A stretch of 51,197 nucleotides of DNA. Source: Alphaproteobacteria bacterium. Its GTDB lineage: Bacteria > Pseudomonadota > Alphaproteobacteria > UBA8366. The translations under genes were made by a program, and so were the position numbers. Position 1 is the first letter of the stretch. Each line of letters opens with the position of its first letter. Location of the stretch: the NCBI GenBank assembly GCA_028281325.1, contig JANQKC010000008.1:1-51197 (forward strand). Direction: 5' to 3'. Shown here in pieces: positions 28,637-36,843 of the stretch. The notes under the pieces were generated by a model. It worked only from the letters and a program-made list of their open reading frames with translations. It was not told the origin of the DNA and searched no databases.

Positions 28637-30337
28637 ATGGGGGTAAGTCCTCCGCGCATCCGGTGCGAAGGGTGGCGGTTCGTGCCCCAGTCTTTTGCGA
28701 TCGTGCATCAATTCCAGGCGTTGGCCCTTCAAGAGGCCGGCGTGGACGTTTTCGTTCGTGATCTGCCCTATTTCGGGGATTGGTCGCCGGTGTCCGGGCT
28801 GCTGCCGCCGGCCTTGGAAGACCGTCTTAAACGAATGCCGTCGGAGGAGCCGGATGAGCCGGTATCGGGCGTTATCCGCGTTGCCGTTCCGTATGACTTT
28901 TCCGCGTCTGGCGATATCCCGACCCTGGTCATGGCGACCGCCGAGGCCGGCGAAATCCCGACGGAGAACGTCCTGGGCGGGCAGACGGCTGGCGCGGCGG
29001 TGGCCGACTCCGAGGCCCGGTTCTATGCGCCATCCCGATGGTCGCGCGACGGGCTCGTGTTGAGCGGCATCCCCGAGGATCGCATCGATATCGTCGGGCA
29101 CGGCGTCGACCCGTCGATTTTGGGTCCGCCGTCCGGGCCGCAGCGCACGGATTTGCGCCGCCGTTTCGGCTGGGATGACGATTTCGTCTACCTCAATATC
29201 GGCGCGATGACCGAAAACAAGGGGATCGACCTGCTGCTGCGGGGATTCGCCGCGATCCTGCCGGCCTACCCGCGGGCCCGGCTTGTCCTGAAGGGCGCCG
29301 ACGCGATATTCCGCTCCCGCGATCTCGTCTCGGGATATTTGGCCGATCTTCCCGTCGGTCTGCAGCATGCGGTGGCCGAGCGGCTGACCTATATCGGGGA
29401 CAGCTACAGTCTCGATGACATGATCGCGCTGTATCACGTTTCGGACGCCTATGTATCGCCGTATCGCGCCGAAGGGTTCAACCTGCCGGTGTTGGAGGCC
29501 GCGGCCTGCGGTTTGCCCGTCATCTGTACCGCGGGCGGCGCGACCGACGATTTCACGACAAAGGACTTTGCGTTATATGTCGATGCATGCCTCGACGAGG
29601 GACGGCGCATGCTCCGGCCATCCCCGGACAGCCTGGCCGACCGAATGCGGTGCTGTATCGAAGATAGCGATTGGCACGCGCAGGCGACGGGAGCCGCGAC
29701 GGGCTATGTCGCGGAGCACCATACCTGGCGGCAGGCGGCACAAGGTTTGCTGCGGGCGCTTAAGATCGATCCACCGATGGATATGTGCGAGGCCGGCGTG
29801 GTGACGGAGACCGAGGACGAGCCGTTGCGGTTGCATATCGGGGGCGAAGCGCCGCTCGACGGGTGGAAGGTGTTGAATATCGAACCGGGGGATCATGTCG
29901 ATTATGTCGGCGACTGTTCCGACCTGTCGCAGTTTGCCGATCAATCGATTGCGGAGATTTATGCGTCGCATGTATTGGAGCATCTCGGATACCTGGACGA
30001 TTTACCCAATGCTTTGAAGGAATTTCATCGTGTTCTTCAAGTCGGTGGACGGCTGCGGCTGAGCGTGCCCGACCTGGAAACCTTGTGCCGCCTGTTCCTG
30101 CACCCGAAACTCGACATGTCGTCGCGGTTCCATGTCATGCGCATCATGTTCGGCGGGCAGACGGATCCGCATGATTTCCATAAGGCGGGCATGACCGAGG
30201 AATTCATGACCGATTACTTGGAGGTCGCGGGTTTCCAGTCCATCGAGCGTGTCGAGGCATTCGATCTGATCGCCGACACCAGCACGCTGAAACTCGCCGG
30301 CGTGGCGGTCAGCCTGAACATGCAGGCGACGAAATAG
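28637..30337 (+). CDS. glycosyltransferase (GT4-like) fused to a SAM methyltransferase
   Basis: A 566-residue two-domain protein. Residues about 1-385 have the GT-B pattern: DRIDIVGHGVDPSI, then LNIGAMTENKGIDLLLRGFAAILPAYPRARLVLKG, and the donor-binding AEGFNLPVLEAAACGLPVICT (about 277-297). From about residue 399 a class I methyltransferase follows: LHIGGEAPLDGWKVLNIEPG, IYASHVLEHLGYLDDLPNALKEFHRVLQVGGRLRLSVPD, and DFHKAGMTEEFMTDYLEVAGFQSIERV. The two likely add and methylate a sugar on one acceptor, but the acceptor is unknown. It follows the CmoB-like gene by 6 bases. Confidence 0.8.
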   Translation: MGVSPPRIRCEGWRFVPQSFAIVHQFQALALQEAGVDVFVRDLPYFGDWSPVSGLLPPALEDRLKRMPSEEPDEPVSGVIRVAVPYDFSASGDIPTLVMATAEAGEIPTENVLGGQTAGAAVADSEARFYAPSRWSRDGLVLSGIPEDRIDIVGHGVDPSILGPPSGPQRTDLRRRFGWDDDFVYLNIGAMTENKGIDLLLRGFAAILPAYPRARLVLKGADAIFRSRDLVSGYLADLPVGLQHAVAERLTYIGDSYSLDDMIALYHVSDAYVSPYRAEGFNLPVLEAAACGLPVICTAGGATDDFTTKDFALYVDACLDEGRRMLRPSPDSLADRMRCCIEDSDWHAQATGAATGYVAEHHTWRQAAQGLLRALKIDPPMDMCEAGVVTETEDEPLRLHIGGEAPLDGWKVLNIEPGDHVDYVGDCSDLSQFADQSIAEIYASHVLEHLGYLDDLPNALKEFHRVLQVGGRLRLSVPDLETLCRLFLHPKLDMSSRFHVMRIMFGGQTDPHDFHKAGMTEEFMTDYLEVAGFQSIERVEAFDLIADTSTLKLAGVAVSLNMQATK

Positions 30338-30354
30338 GTCCCGTGGCGCACAAC

Positions 30355-30384
30355 TTGTTTTTGCAGCGGCGAATAGCCTATAGA
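30355..30384 (+). promoter_or_regulatory. candidate promoter upstream of pccA
   Basis: TTGTTT (30355-30360) and TATAGA (30379-30384), 18 bases apart, lie in the 111-base gap before pccA, about 65 bases from its start. The match is moderate. I see no inverted repeat of the TTTGCAAA type bound by PccR-like regulators. Confidence 0.3.
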
Positions 30385-30448
30385 CTGTGCGTCGAAGCGG
30401 GCGCGGCGCGGTCGTTTAGGGGCAATAAAAACAACGGGTTTACGTGAC

Positions 30449-32416
30449 GTGTTCTCAAAGATTCTGATCGCCAACCGGGGCGAGATCGCTTGCCGGATCA
30501 TGCGCACCGCGAAACGCATGGGTATCGCCACCGTGGCCGTCTACTCCGATGCCGATGCGCGCTCGCTCCATGTCCGCATGGCGGACGAGGCCGTGCCTAT
30601 CGGCGGCGACGCGGCGGCCGACAGTTATTTGGTGATCGACAAGATCGTCGACGCCGCCAAAAGCAGCGGGGCCGAGGCGATCCATCCCGGTTTCGGGTTC
30701 CTCTCGGAAAACGCGGGTTTCGCGGACCGGCTGGACGAGGAAGGCATCGTGTTCATCGGCCCGAAGCAGCGGGCCATCGCGTCGATGGGCGACAAGATCG
30801 TATCCAAGCGCCTGGCCCAGGAAGCGGGCGTCAGTACCGTGCCCGGCCACCCGGATATTGTCCCCGACGCCGACACGGCCGTGCGGATCGCCGCAGAGGT
30901 CGGCTTTCCCGTCATGATCAAGGCGTCTGCCGGCGGCGGGGGTAAGGGGATGCGGATTGCCCGCGACGAAGCGGAGACGCGCGAGGGATTCTTGCTCGCC
31001 GCCAGCGAGGCCAAGTCCAGCTTCGGCGACGACCGGATTTTCATCGAGCGGTTCATCGAGGAGCCGCGGCATATCGAGATCCAGGTCCTGGCGGATTCCC
31101 AGGGCAACACCATCCATTTGGGCGAACGGGAATGCTCGATCCAGCGGCGGCACCAGAAGGTGATCGAGGAAGCGCCGTCGCCCTTCCTGGACGAGGAAAC
31201 GCGCCAGGCGATGGGCGCGCAGGCCGTCGCGTTGGCCAAGGCCGTCGATTACCAGTCCGCCGGGACCGTCGAATTCATCGTCGACAAGGACCGTAACTTT
31301 TATTTCCTCGAAATGAACACCCGGTTGCAGGTCGAACATCCGGTCACGGAGTACATCACCGGCCTCGACCTCGTGGAGCAGATGATCCGCATCGCCGCCG
31401 GGGAACCGCTTCCGTTGTCGCAAGACGAGGTGACTCTCAGCGGTTGGGCCATCGAAGCGCGCGTCTATGCCGAAGACCCGTACCGCAACTTCCTGCCGTC
31501 GACGGGACGGCTCGTGCGGTATCAAGCGCCGGCGGAAAACGCGCATGTTCGCGTCGATACCGGCGTGTACGAGGGCGGCGAGATTTCGATGTTCTACGAT
31601 CCGATGATCGCCAAACTCATTGGCGGCGGTACGACGCGCGGCGCGGCCATCAAGGAAATCCGGGATGCGTTGGACGCATTCCACATTCGCGGCATCTCCC
31701 ACAATATTCCCTTCCTGTCGGCCGTTCTGGCGCATCCACGGTTCATCGAAGGCCGGCTGTCGACCGGGTTCATCGAGGAGGAGTTTCCCGATGGGCTGCA
31801 GCCGCGGGCGCTGACAGATACGGAAACGGCGCTTTTCGTTGCCGTATCGGCGGTGCTGCAACATCGCAATATGGTGCGTTCGCCAGACGCCGCCGGATCG
31901 GCCTGGGTCATGCGCATCGGCGACAACGACTATCCGGTCGACGTTGCGGTGGATGGCGACGATTGCATGGTTGCGATCGAGATCGGCGACGCGCCGGTCC
32001 GGCAAAGCATATCGAGTGGTTGGCGTCCGGGCGAGGCGGTGTTCGCGGGGTCGGCGGATGGCGAAGACATCCGCTTCCAGGCGGATCGGCTGGGTATCGG
32101 GTGGCGCCTGTTCCATGCCGGGATGCAGGCGGATGTTCAGGCCATGCCGCGGCGCGCCGCCGAGCTGTCGCGTCTCATGCCCGTGAAAGAGCCGCCCGAT
32201 CTGTCGCGTTTCCTGTTATCGCCGATGCCGGGATTGCTGATCCGCGTGGCCGTCGGGGAAGGGGACGAGGTGAAGGCGGGCGAGGAACTTGCCGTCGTCG
32301 AGGCGATGAAGATGGAGAATGTCCTGCGGGCCGAACGTGACGGCGTTGTGCGCGCGATTCACGCGGCCGCCGGGGATAGCCTCGCCGTTGATCAGTCGAT
32401 CCTCGAATTCGAGTAG
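30449..32416 (+). CDS. pccA: propionyl-CoA carboxylase alpha subunit (biotin carboxylase and carrier)
   Basis: Carboxylates biotin with ATP and bicarbonate for transfer by PccB. The 655-residue product begins (M)FSKILIANRGEIACRIMRTAKRMG. It has the ATP-grasp domain (KASAGGGGKGMRIAR, HIEIQVLADSQGNTIHLGERECSIQRRHQKVIEEAPSP, FLEMNTRLQVEHPVTEYITGLDLVEQMI), a middle domain typical of PCC alpha, and the biotinyl domain with Lys621 in VVEAMKMENVL. The start is GTG at 30449. The pairing with pccB upstream and the length fit PccA better than AccC; methylcrotonyl-CoA carboxylase is encoded separately at 47977. Confidence 0.9.
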   Translation: MFSKILIANRGEIACRIMRTAKRMGIATVAVYSDADARSLHVRMADEAVPIGGDAAADSYLVIDKIVDAAKSSGAEAIHPGFGFLSENAGFADRLDEEGIVFIGPKQRAIASMGDKIVSKRLAQEAGVSTVPGHPDIVPDADTAVRIAAEVGFPVMIKASAGGGGKGMRIARDEAETREGFLLAASEAKSSFGDDRIFIERFIEEPRHIEIQVLADSQGNTIHLGERECSIQRRHQKVIEEAPSPFLDEETRQAMGAQAVALAKAVDYQSAGTVEFIVDKDRNFYFLEMNTRLQVEHPVTEYITGLDLVEQMIRIAAGEPLPLSQDEVTLSGWAIEARVYAEDPYRNFLPSTGRLVRYQAPAENAHVRVDTGVYEGGEISMFYDPMIAKLIGGGTTRGAAIKEIRDALDAFHIRGISHNIPFLSAVLAHPRFIEGRLSTGFIEEEFPDGLQPRALTDTETALFVAVSAVLQHRNMVRSPDAAGSAWVMRIGDNDYPVDVAVDGDDCMVAIEIGDAPVRQSISSGWRPGEAVFAGSADGEDIRFQADRLGIGWRLFHAGMQADVQAMPRRAAELSRLMPVKEPPDLSRFLLSPMPGLLIRVAVGEGDEVKAGEELAVVEAMKMENVLRAERDGVVRAIHAAAGDSLAVDQSILEFE

Positions 32417-32443
32417 GCCGGACCGACGGTTCGGGCGGGCGGA

Positions 32444-32719
32444 ATGACCGATCTAACGCTCCGACTCAACATCCGTGGCCGCGTGCAGGGCGTGGGGTTT
32501 CGCTATTGGACGACCCGCGCGGCGGAGAAACGCGGGTTGAGCGGTTGGGTCCGAAATCTCCCGGACGGCAGCGTCGAGGCGCTGGTGTCCGGACCGGAGG
32601 CGGCGGTACGGGACATGGTTGAAGCCTGCCGGCACGGCCCGCGGCTGTCCCAGGTCGAGGCCATCGAGCAAGCACCGGGCGACCCGCCGGCCGAAACCGG
32701 ATTCCGGCAAATTCGCTAG
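32444..32719 (+). CDS. acyP: acylphosphatase
   Basis: A 91-residue acylphosphatase that hydrolyses carboxyl-phosphate bonds. The catalytic loop is RGRVQGVGFRYWTTRAA, with the conserved Arg (FR), and the conserved Asn is in GLSGWVRNLPDGSVEALVSG. It is the last + strand gene before the convergent peroxiredoxin gene. It follows pccA by 27 bases and is probably co-transcribed. Confidence 0.95.
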   Translation: MTDLTLRLNIRGRVQGVGFRYWTTRAAEKRGLSGWVRNLPDGSVEALVSGPEAAVRDMVEACRHGPRLSQVEAIEQAPGDPPAETGFRQIR

Positions 32720-32724
32720 AATGC

Positions 32725-32757
32725 AAAAGACGGCGGGCCGTTTTCGCGCCGCCGTCT
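32725..32757 (-). terminator. terminator of the peroxiredoxin gene, shared with convergent acyP
   Basis: Arms AGACGGCGG (32728-32736) and CCGCCGTCT (32749-32757) form a 9-pair stem. On the minus strand the stem is followed by TTTT (complement of AAAA 32725-32728), so it fits termination of the minus-strand gene ending at 32785. It may also stop acyP, whose stop is at 32719. Confidence 0.7.
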
Positions 32758-32784
32758 CTGCATGGTCACGTCTGCCGCCGCGGT

Positions 32785-33432
32785 CTAACCGAGAGCCGCG
32801 ACGTCCGCGACCGTCTTGTCGGGCTCCGGCCGCCGGGTATAGTCCGGATCGATATCGGCCGCGCGGATAACGCCGCCGGTGTCGATCACCAAACGCGCCG
32901 GAATCGGTAGAGTCCAGCTATCCTCGCCGTGGTGTTTCGGCAGGTCGATGCCGAAGCCCAGGTAGATTTCCTGGATCTTGGCCGGCACCGTGAAGGTCAG
33001 GCCAAGCTCGCTGGCGTAGGCATTGCCTGGATCGGAAAGCATGTCGAAGCCGAGGGAATGCTTCTCCACCATCGTTTGATTGTGCTCTGCCGGTTGCGGG
33101 GTCAGCGCCACGAGGCTGGCGCCGTGTTCTTTCAATGTGTCGGTAACTGCCTGCAAAGCATACAGCTCTGCATTGCAGTAGGGTCACCAGCTTCCGCGGA
33201 AGACGGTGAGGACGAGGGGTCCTTGCGATAGGAGGTCGGCGGACCGGACCTCGTCGCCCCGTGAGTTCAGGAGGGAGAAGGCGGGAAGTGAGTCTCCGAT
33301 TTTCGGTATGCCGTCCATAATCGCCGACTCACGCAATTCCTGCGTGGCCTGGCCCATGATGGCGCGCGTTTCTTCCGGAATCCGCTTTGCGGACCCTTCA
33401 CGAAGCGCATCCAGTTTTGCAGCTAGCGTCAT
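32785..33432 (-). CDS. probable selenoprotein: peroxiredoxin-like (AhpC/TSA) with a U-P-Y-C active site
   Basis: Reads as one 215-residue protein if the in-frame TGA at 33184-33186 is decoded as selenocysteine (residue 83). Before it, residues 1-82 run MTLAAKLDAL to PLVLTVFRGSW; after it come PYCNAELYALQAVTDTLKEHG and the usual peroxiredoxin-like remainder (LVALTPQP, LSDPGNAYASELGL, LPIPARLVIDTGGVIRAADIDPDYTRRPEP). Relatives have RGGWCPYCN, so TGA replaces exactly the first active-site Cys; the second, Cys86, is kept. The frame is intact on both sides. ATG 33432 has TGGAGA upstream. A SECIS-like hairpin follows the TGA. The likely role is thiol- or selenol-based peroxide or disulfide reduction. 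A nonsense mutation is the alternative. Confidence 0.85.
33151..33178 (-). promoter_or_regulatory. SECIS-like stem-loop directly after the in-frame TGA
   Basis: On the mRNA, CUGCAA (33178-33173) pairs with UUGCAG (33156-33151), then a U-U mismatch, then GCA (33171-33169) with UGC (33160-33158), closing an 8-base loop that begins with G. The stem starts 5 bases after the UGA (33186-33184) and the loop about 15 bases after it. Bacterial SECIS elements lie just downstream of the UGA, inside the coding region, with a G early in the apical loop. Confidence 0.6.
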
Positions 33433-33447
33433 TATAGTCTCCAGATT

Positions 33448-33485
33448 GAAAACCCGTGCGATTCCGCGCGATTGTTAACGGGTTT
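33448..33485 (-). terminator. hairpin between lipB and the peroxiredoxin gene
   Basis: AAACCCGT and ACGGGTTT (33450-33457 and 33478-33485) form an 8-pair stem with a 20-base interior, followed on the minus strand by a short T stretch. It lies 17 bases before the peroxiredoxin start. It could be the lipB terminator, a leader hairpin or, as an inverted repeat, a regulator site. The remainder of the 157-base gap shows no clear promoter. Confidence 0.35.
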
Positions 33486-33589
33486 CGCGCATTCGGGTCA
33501 CTTTACCGGGAGTTAGTATGTCGCCTGGGCGGGTCAATGAAATGTCACGATGACGTGTACCGGTTGCCGGGCTTCTCTGTCGCGGGGCC

Positions 33590-34270
33590 TTAGGGTTCGC
33601 CGAAGACCTTCTGAAAGGCCTCGGATAACGCCACGTCGAGGTCGGCTATCGTGACCGGAAGCCCGAGATCCACCAGGGATGTCACGCCGAAGTCCTGGCC
33701 CGCGATGCCGCAGGGGACGATTCCGTCGAAATGGCTGAGGTCCGGCTCCACATTGATGGCCACGCCATGGAAAGTTACCCAACGGCGGACCCGGACGCCG
33801 ATTGCGGCAATCTTGTCCTCGCGGCCGCCGCCGCGGTCGACCCAGATGCCGACCCGATCGTCGCGCCGTTCCCCTTTCACGTTGAAGGCGGCGAGGGCGT
33901 GGATCACCCAATCTTCGAGATTGCGAACGTATTGCCGAACGTCGGGCGTGCGTTTCTGAAGGTCCAGCATCACGTAACATACCCGCTGGCCGGGCCCGTG
34001 ATAGGTGAATTGGCCGCCCCGGCCGGTTTGGTGGACAGGGAATCGGTTGCCCTCCAGCAGGTCTTCGGGGCGCGCGCTTGTCCCGGCGGTATAGAGCGGC
34101 GGGTGTTCGAGCAGCCAGACCATCTCGGGCGCATCGCCGGCGCGGATGTCGGCAACGCGGGCCTCCATCGCGGCGACGGCCGCCTCATAGGGGACGGGAC
34201 CGTCGCTCACCCGCCACTCGACCCCGGATATCCGGGGGTTTTCGGCCGCTTGGGAGATTGCCTTATGCAT
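33590..34270 (-). CDS. lipB: lipoyl(octanoyl) transferase LipB
   Basis: Moves octanoyl from acyl-carrier protein to lipoyl domains of 2-oxoacid dehydrogenases and GcvH. The 226-residue product contains [16 protein letters not shown], the signature [12 protein letters not shown] (residues 84-95), Lys153 in [22 protein letters not shown], and the acyl-accepting Cys187 in FDGIVPCGI. It is transcribed opposite to tRNA-Leu. A small GC-rich palindrome (34279-34292) lies 9 bases before its ATG and might affect its ribosome-binding site. Confidence 0.96.
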   Translation of the reverse strand: MHKAISQAAENPRISGVEWRVSDGPVPYEAAVAAMEARVADIRAGDAPEMVWLLEHPPLYTAGTSARPEDLLEGNRFPVHQTGRGGQFTYHGPGQRVCYVMLDLQKRTPDVRQYVRNLEDWVIHALAAFNVKGERRDDRVGIWVDRGGGREDKIAAIGVRVRRWVTFHGVAINVEPDLSHFDGIVPCGIAGQDFGVTSLVDLGLPVTIADLDVALSEAFQKVFGEP

Positions 34271-34380
34271 CTCTTGATAACCCCTCGGGGTTTTGGTATC
34301 CCCGCGTCGACGGGTGTTCTCCGTGGTGTCCGGTCATAAAGCCATTATGATCAAGATTCGAGGGAGCGCGCACTATATAT

Positions 34381-34467
34381 GCGGTCGTGGCGGAATTGGT
34401 AGACGCGCAGCGTTGAGGTCGCTGTGGTGGAAACACCGTGGAAGTTCGAGTCTTCTCGACCGCACCA
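34381..34467 (+). tRNA. tRNA-Leu (anticodon GAG)
   Basis: An 87-base tRNA with a long variable arm. The acceptor arms GCGGTCG (34381-34387) and CGACCGC (34457-34463) pair perfectly, with A73 and an encoded CCA (34465-34467). The anticodon stem CAGCG/CGCTG encloses TTGAGGT, giving GAG at 34415-34417. The T arm contains GTTCGAGTC. A terminator follows. The preceding 110 bases contain TATGAT (34346-34351), a possible -10 element. Confidence 0.95.
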
Positions 34468-34477
34468 ATTTTCAAGG

Positions 34478-34509
34478 CCCGCTGACCAACCGGCGGGTCT
34501 TTTTATTTT
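34478..34509 (+). terminator. terminator after tRNA-Leu
   Basis: CCCGCTG (34478-34484) pairs with CGGCGGG (34491-34497, one G-T pair), followed by TCTTTTTATTTT. It ends the tRNA transcript 10 bases after the CCA end. Confidence 0.8.
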
Positions 34510-34551
34510 CGGCCGTTCGCCAGGGCGGACGCCGAGTAGCCGGGGGTGAGC

Positions 34552-36843
34552 ATGGCTGACGATCGTATTGACGAAGATTCGCTCGACTATCACCGCAGGT
34601 CGCCGGCCGGCAAGCTTGCCGTCGTTCCCACAAAACCGCTGGTCAATCAACGGGATCTCGCCCTGGCCTACTCGCCGGGCGTCGCGGCGGCGTGCAACGC
34701 CATCACCGAAAACGCGGGCGAAGCGGCGACCGTGACCGCCCGGGGCAACCTGGTCGGCGTCGTGACCAACGGAACGGCCGTGTTGGGGCTCGGCAATATC
34801 GGGCCGCTCGCCTCCAAGCCCGTGATGGAAGGCAAGGCGGTTCTGTTCAAGAAATTCGCCGGTATCGATGTGTTCGACATCGAAGTCGACGAACTGGATA
34901 TCGACCGCTTCGTCGAAGTCGTGGCCTCGCTCGAACCGACCTTCGGCGGCATCAACCTCGAAGATATCAAGGCGCCGGAATGCTTCGAGATCGAGGCGGC
35001 CTTGCGCAAACGCATGAAGATTCCGGTCTTTCACGACGATCAGCATGGCACCGCGATCATCGTCGCCGCCGCGATTTCCAATGCGCTGCAATTCGTCGGC
35101 AAACCCCTGAAGGACGCGAAGCTCGTCACGTCGGGCGCCGGGGCGGCGGCAATGGCCTGTCTTAACCTGCTGGTCGACATGGGCATGCCGCGCGAAAATA
35201 TCTGGGTCACGGATATCGTCGGGCTGGTCTTCAAGGGACGCCAGCAGGAGATGGACAAGTACAAGGAGCCGTATGCGCAGGACACGTCGGCACGCACGCT
35301 GGACGAGGTCATCGGCGGCGCAGACGTTTTCCTCGGCTTGTCGGCGCCGGGCGTGCTGACGCAGGACATGGTCAAGAAGATGGGCAAGCAGCCGATCATC
35401 ATGGCGCTGGCCAATCCGAAACCGGAAATCTCGCCGGAAGAGGCGCGTGCGGCGCGTGCGGACGCGATCATCGCGACCGGGCGGTCCGACTACCCGAACC
35501 AGGTCAACAACGTGCTGTGCTTTCCCTTCATCTTCCGCGGCGCGCTGGATGTCGGGGCGACCGTCATCAACGAGGAAATGAAGATCGCTTGCGTCGACGC
35601 CTTGGCATCCTTGGCGCGCGCCGAGATATCGGAGATCGTGGCCAAGGCCTACGGCGATCAGCCGATGCAGTTCGGCGCCGACTATCTGATTCCGAAGCCG
35701 TTCGACCCCCGCCTGATCCTGGAGATCGCGCCGGCCGTGGCGAAGGCCGCGATGGACAGCGGGGTCGCGACACGGCCGATCGACGATCTGGAGCATTACC
35801 GGCAAACGCTGTCGCAGTTCGTATGGAAGACCGGTCTGGTCATGAAGCCGGTCTTCGATCAGGCGCGCGCCCATCCCAAACGGGTGGCTTATACCGACGG
35901 CGAGGACGAGCGGGTCCTGCATGCCGTGCAGCAGGCGTTGGACGGAGGCCTCGCCAAGCCGATCTTGATCGGCCGCCGCGCGGTCGTGCAGTCGCGGATC
36001 GAGGCCCTGGGACTGCGCATCAAATTGGACGACGAGGCGGAACTGGTCGATCCGGAGCAGGACGACCGCTATCACGAGTATTGGACGAGTTATTATCAGT
36101 TGATGGCGCGAAAGGGCGTCTCGCCGGATCTCGCGCGCCGCGTCATGCGGACGCGGACGACGGCGATCGGGGCCATGATGCTGCGGCGCGGCGATACCGA
36201 CGCGGTGATCTGCGGCGCCATCGGGCAGTTCCAGACCCATCTGCGGCATATCCGGGATATCATCGGCATGCGCGACGGCGTTTGCGATGTGTCCGCGCTG
36301 ACGCTGCTTGTGCTGCCGAACGGTCTTTATTTCATCGCCGACACGCATGTGACGGCGGACCCGTCGGTCGACGAGATCGTGGAGATGGCGATCCTGGGGT
36401 CGGATCAGGTGCGCCGCTTCGGCATCGAGCCCAAGGTCGCCTTGCTGTCGCATTCGAATTTCGGGACGTCCCGGCACGGATCGGCGGAGAAGATGCGCGA
36501 GGCGGCGGCGCGACTGCACGAGGCTTATCCGGACATGGCCGTCGAGGGCGAGATGCATGCGGATGCGGCCATCGATATCGAAATACGGCGGCGCATCTTT
36601 CCCGACGCGCGGTTGGACGGCAGCGCCAACTTACTGATCATGCCGAATCTCGACGCCGCCAACATCGCCTATAACCTTGTGAAGGTGTTGGGGGACGGGT
36701 TGATCAGCATCGGCCCGATGCTGTTGGGGGCGGCCATGCCGGTCCATATCGTGACGCCGTCGATTTCGGCCCGTGGTCTCTTGAACATGACGGCGTTGTC
36801 TGTCCTCGATGCGCAAGCGTTCGAGACCCAATCCAACGGTTGA
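34552..36843 (+). CDS. maeB: NADP-dependent malic enzyme with phosphotransacetylase-like C-terminal domain
   Basis: Converts malate to pyruvate and CO2 with NADP. The 763-residue product has the malic enzyme domain to about residue 425 ([102 protein letters not shown]). The rest is a phosphate acetyltransferase-like domain ([44 protein letters not shown] [13 protein letters not shown]) that in this family is regulatory, not catalytic. ATG 34552 is used; GTG 34546 is possible. Confidence 0.94.
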   Translation: MADDRIDEDSLDYHRRSPAGKLAVVPTKPLVNQRDLALAYSPGVAAACNAITENAGEAATVTARGNLVGVVTNGTAVLGLGNIGPLASKPVMEGKAVLFKKFAGIDVFDIEVDELDIDRFVEVVASLEPTFGGINLEDIKAPECFEIEAALRKRMKIPVFHDDQHGTAIIVAAAISNALQFVGKPLKDAKLVTSGAGAAAMACLNLLVDMGMPRENIWVTDIVGLVFKGRQQEMDKYKEPYAQDTSARTLDEVIGGADVFLGLSAPGVLTQDMVKKMGKQPIIMALANPKPEISPEEARAARADAIIATGRSDYPNQVNNVLCFPFIFRGALDVGATVINEEMKIACVDALASLARAEISEIVAKAYGDQPMQFGADYLIPKPFDPRLILEIAPAVAKAAMDSGVATRPIDDLEHYRQTLSQFVWKTGLVMKPVFDQARAHPKRVAYTDGEDERVLHAVQQALDGGLAKPILIGRRAVVQSRIEALGLRIKLDDEAELVDPEQDDRYHEYWTSYYQLMARKGVSPDLARRVMRTRTTAIGAMMLRRGDTDAVICGAIGQFQTHLRHIRDIIGMRDGVCDVSALTLLVLPNGLYFIADTHVTADPSVDEIVEMAILGSDQVRRFGIEPKVALLSHSNFGTSRHGSAEKMREAAARLHEAYPDMAVEGEMHADAAIDIEIRRRIFPDARLDGSANLLIMPNLDAANIAYNLVKVLGDGLISIGPMLLGAAMPVHIVTPSISARGLLNMTALSVLDAQAFETQSNG

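Noticed and set aside
28637..30337. Two adjacent genes accidentally merged into one frame
   Set aside because: The frame is continuous, with no internal start or ribosome-binding site evident near the domain junction (about 29800). A fusion is the simpler reading, though a sequencing error cannot be excluded.
33184..33186. Reading the in-frame TGA as a nonsense mutation (pseudogene)
   Set aside because: The stop falls exactly on the catalytic Cys position, the rest of the frame is clean and conserved, and a SECIS-like hairpin follows. It stays as the alternative explanation to be tested.
34381..34467. tRNA with a long variable arm considered as tRNA-Sec because of the nearby TGA gene
   Set aside because: The anticodon is GAG and the acceptor stem has seven pairs, so it is an ordinary tRNA-Leu; tRNA-Sec has anticodon TCA and a longer acceptor stem.
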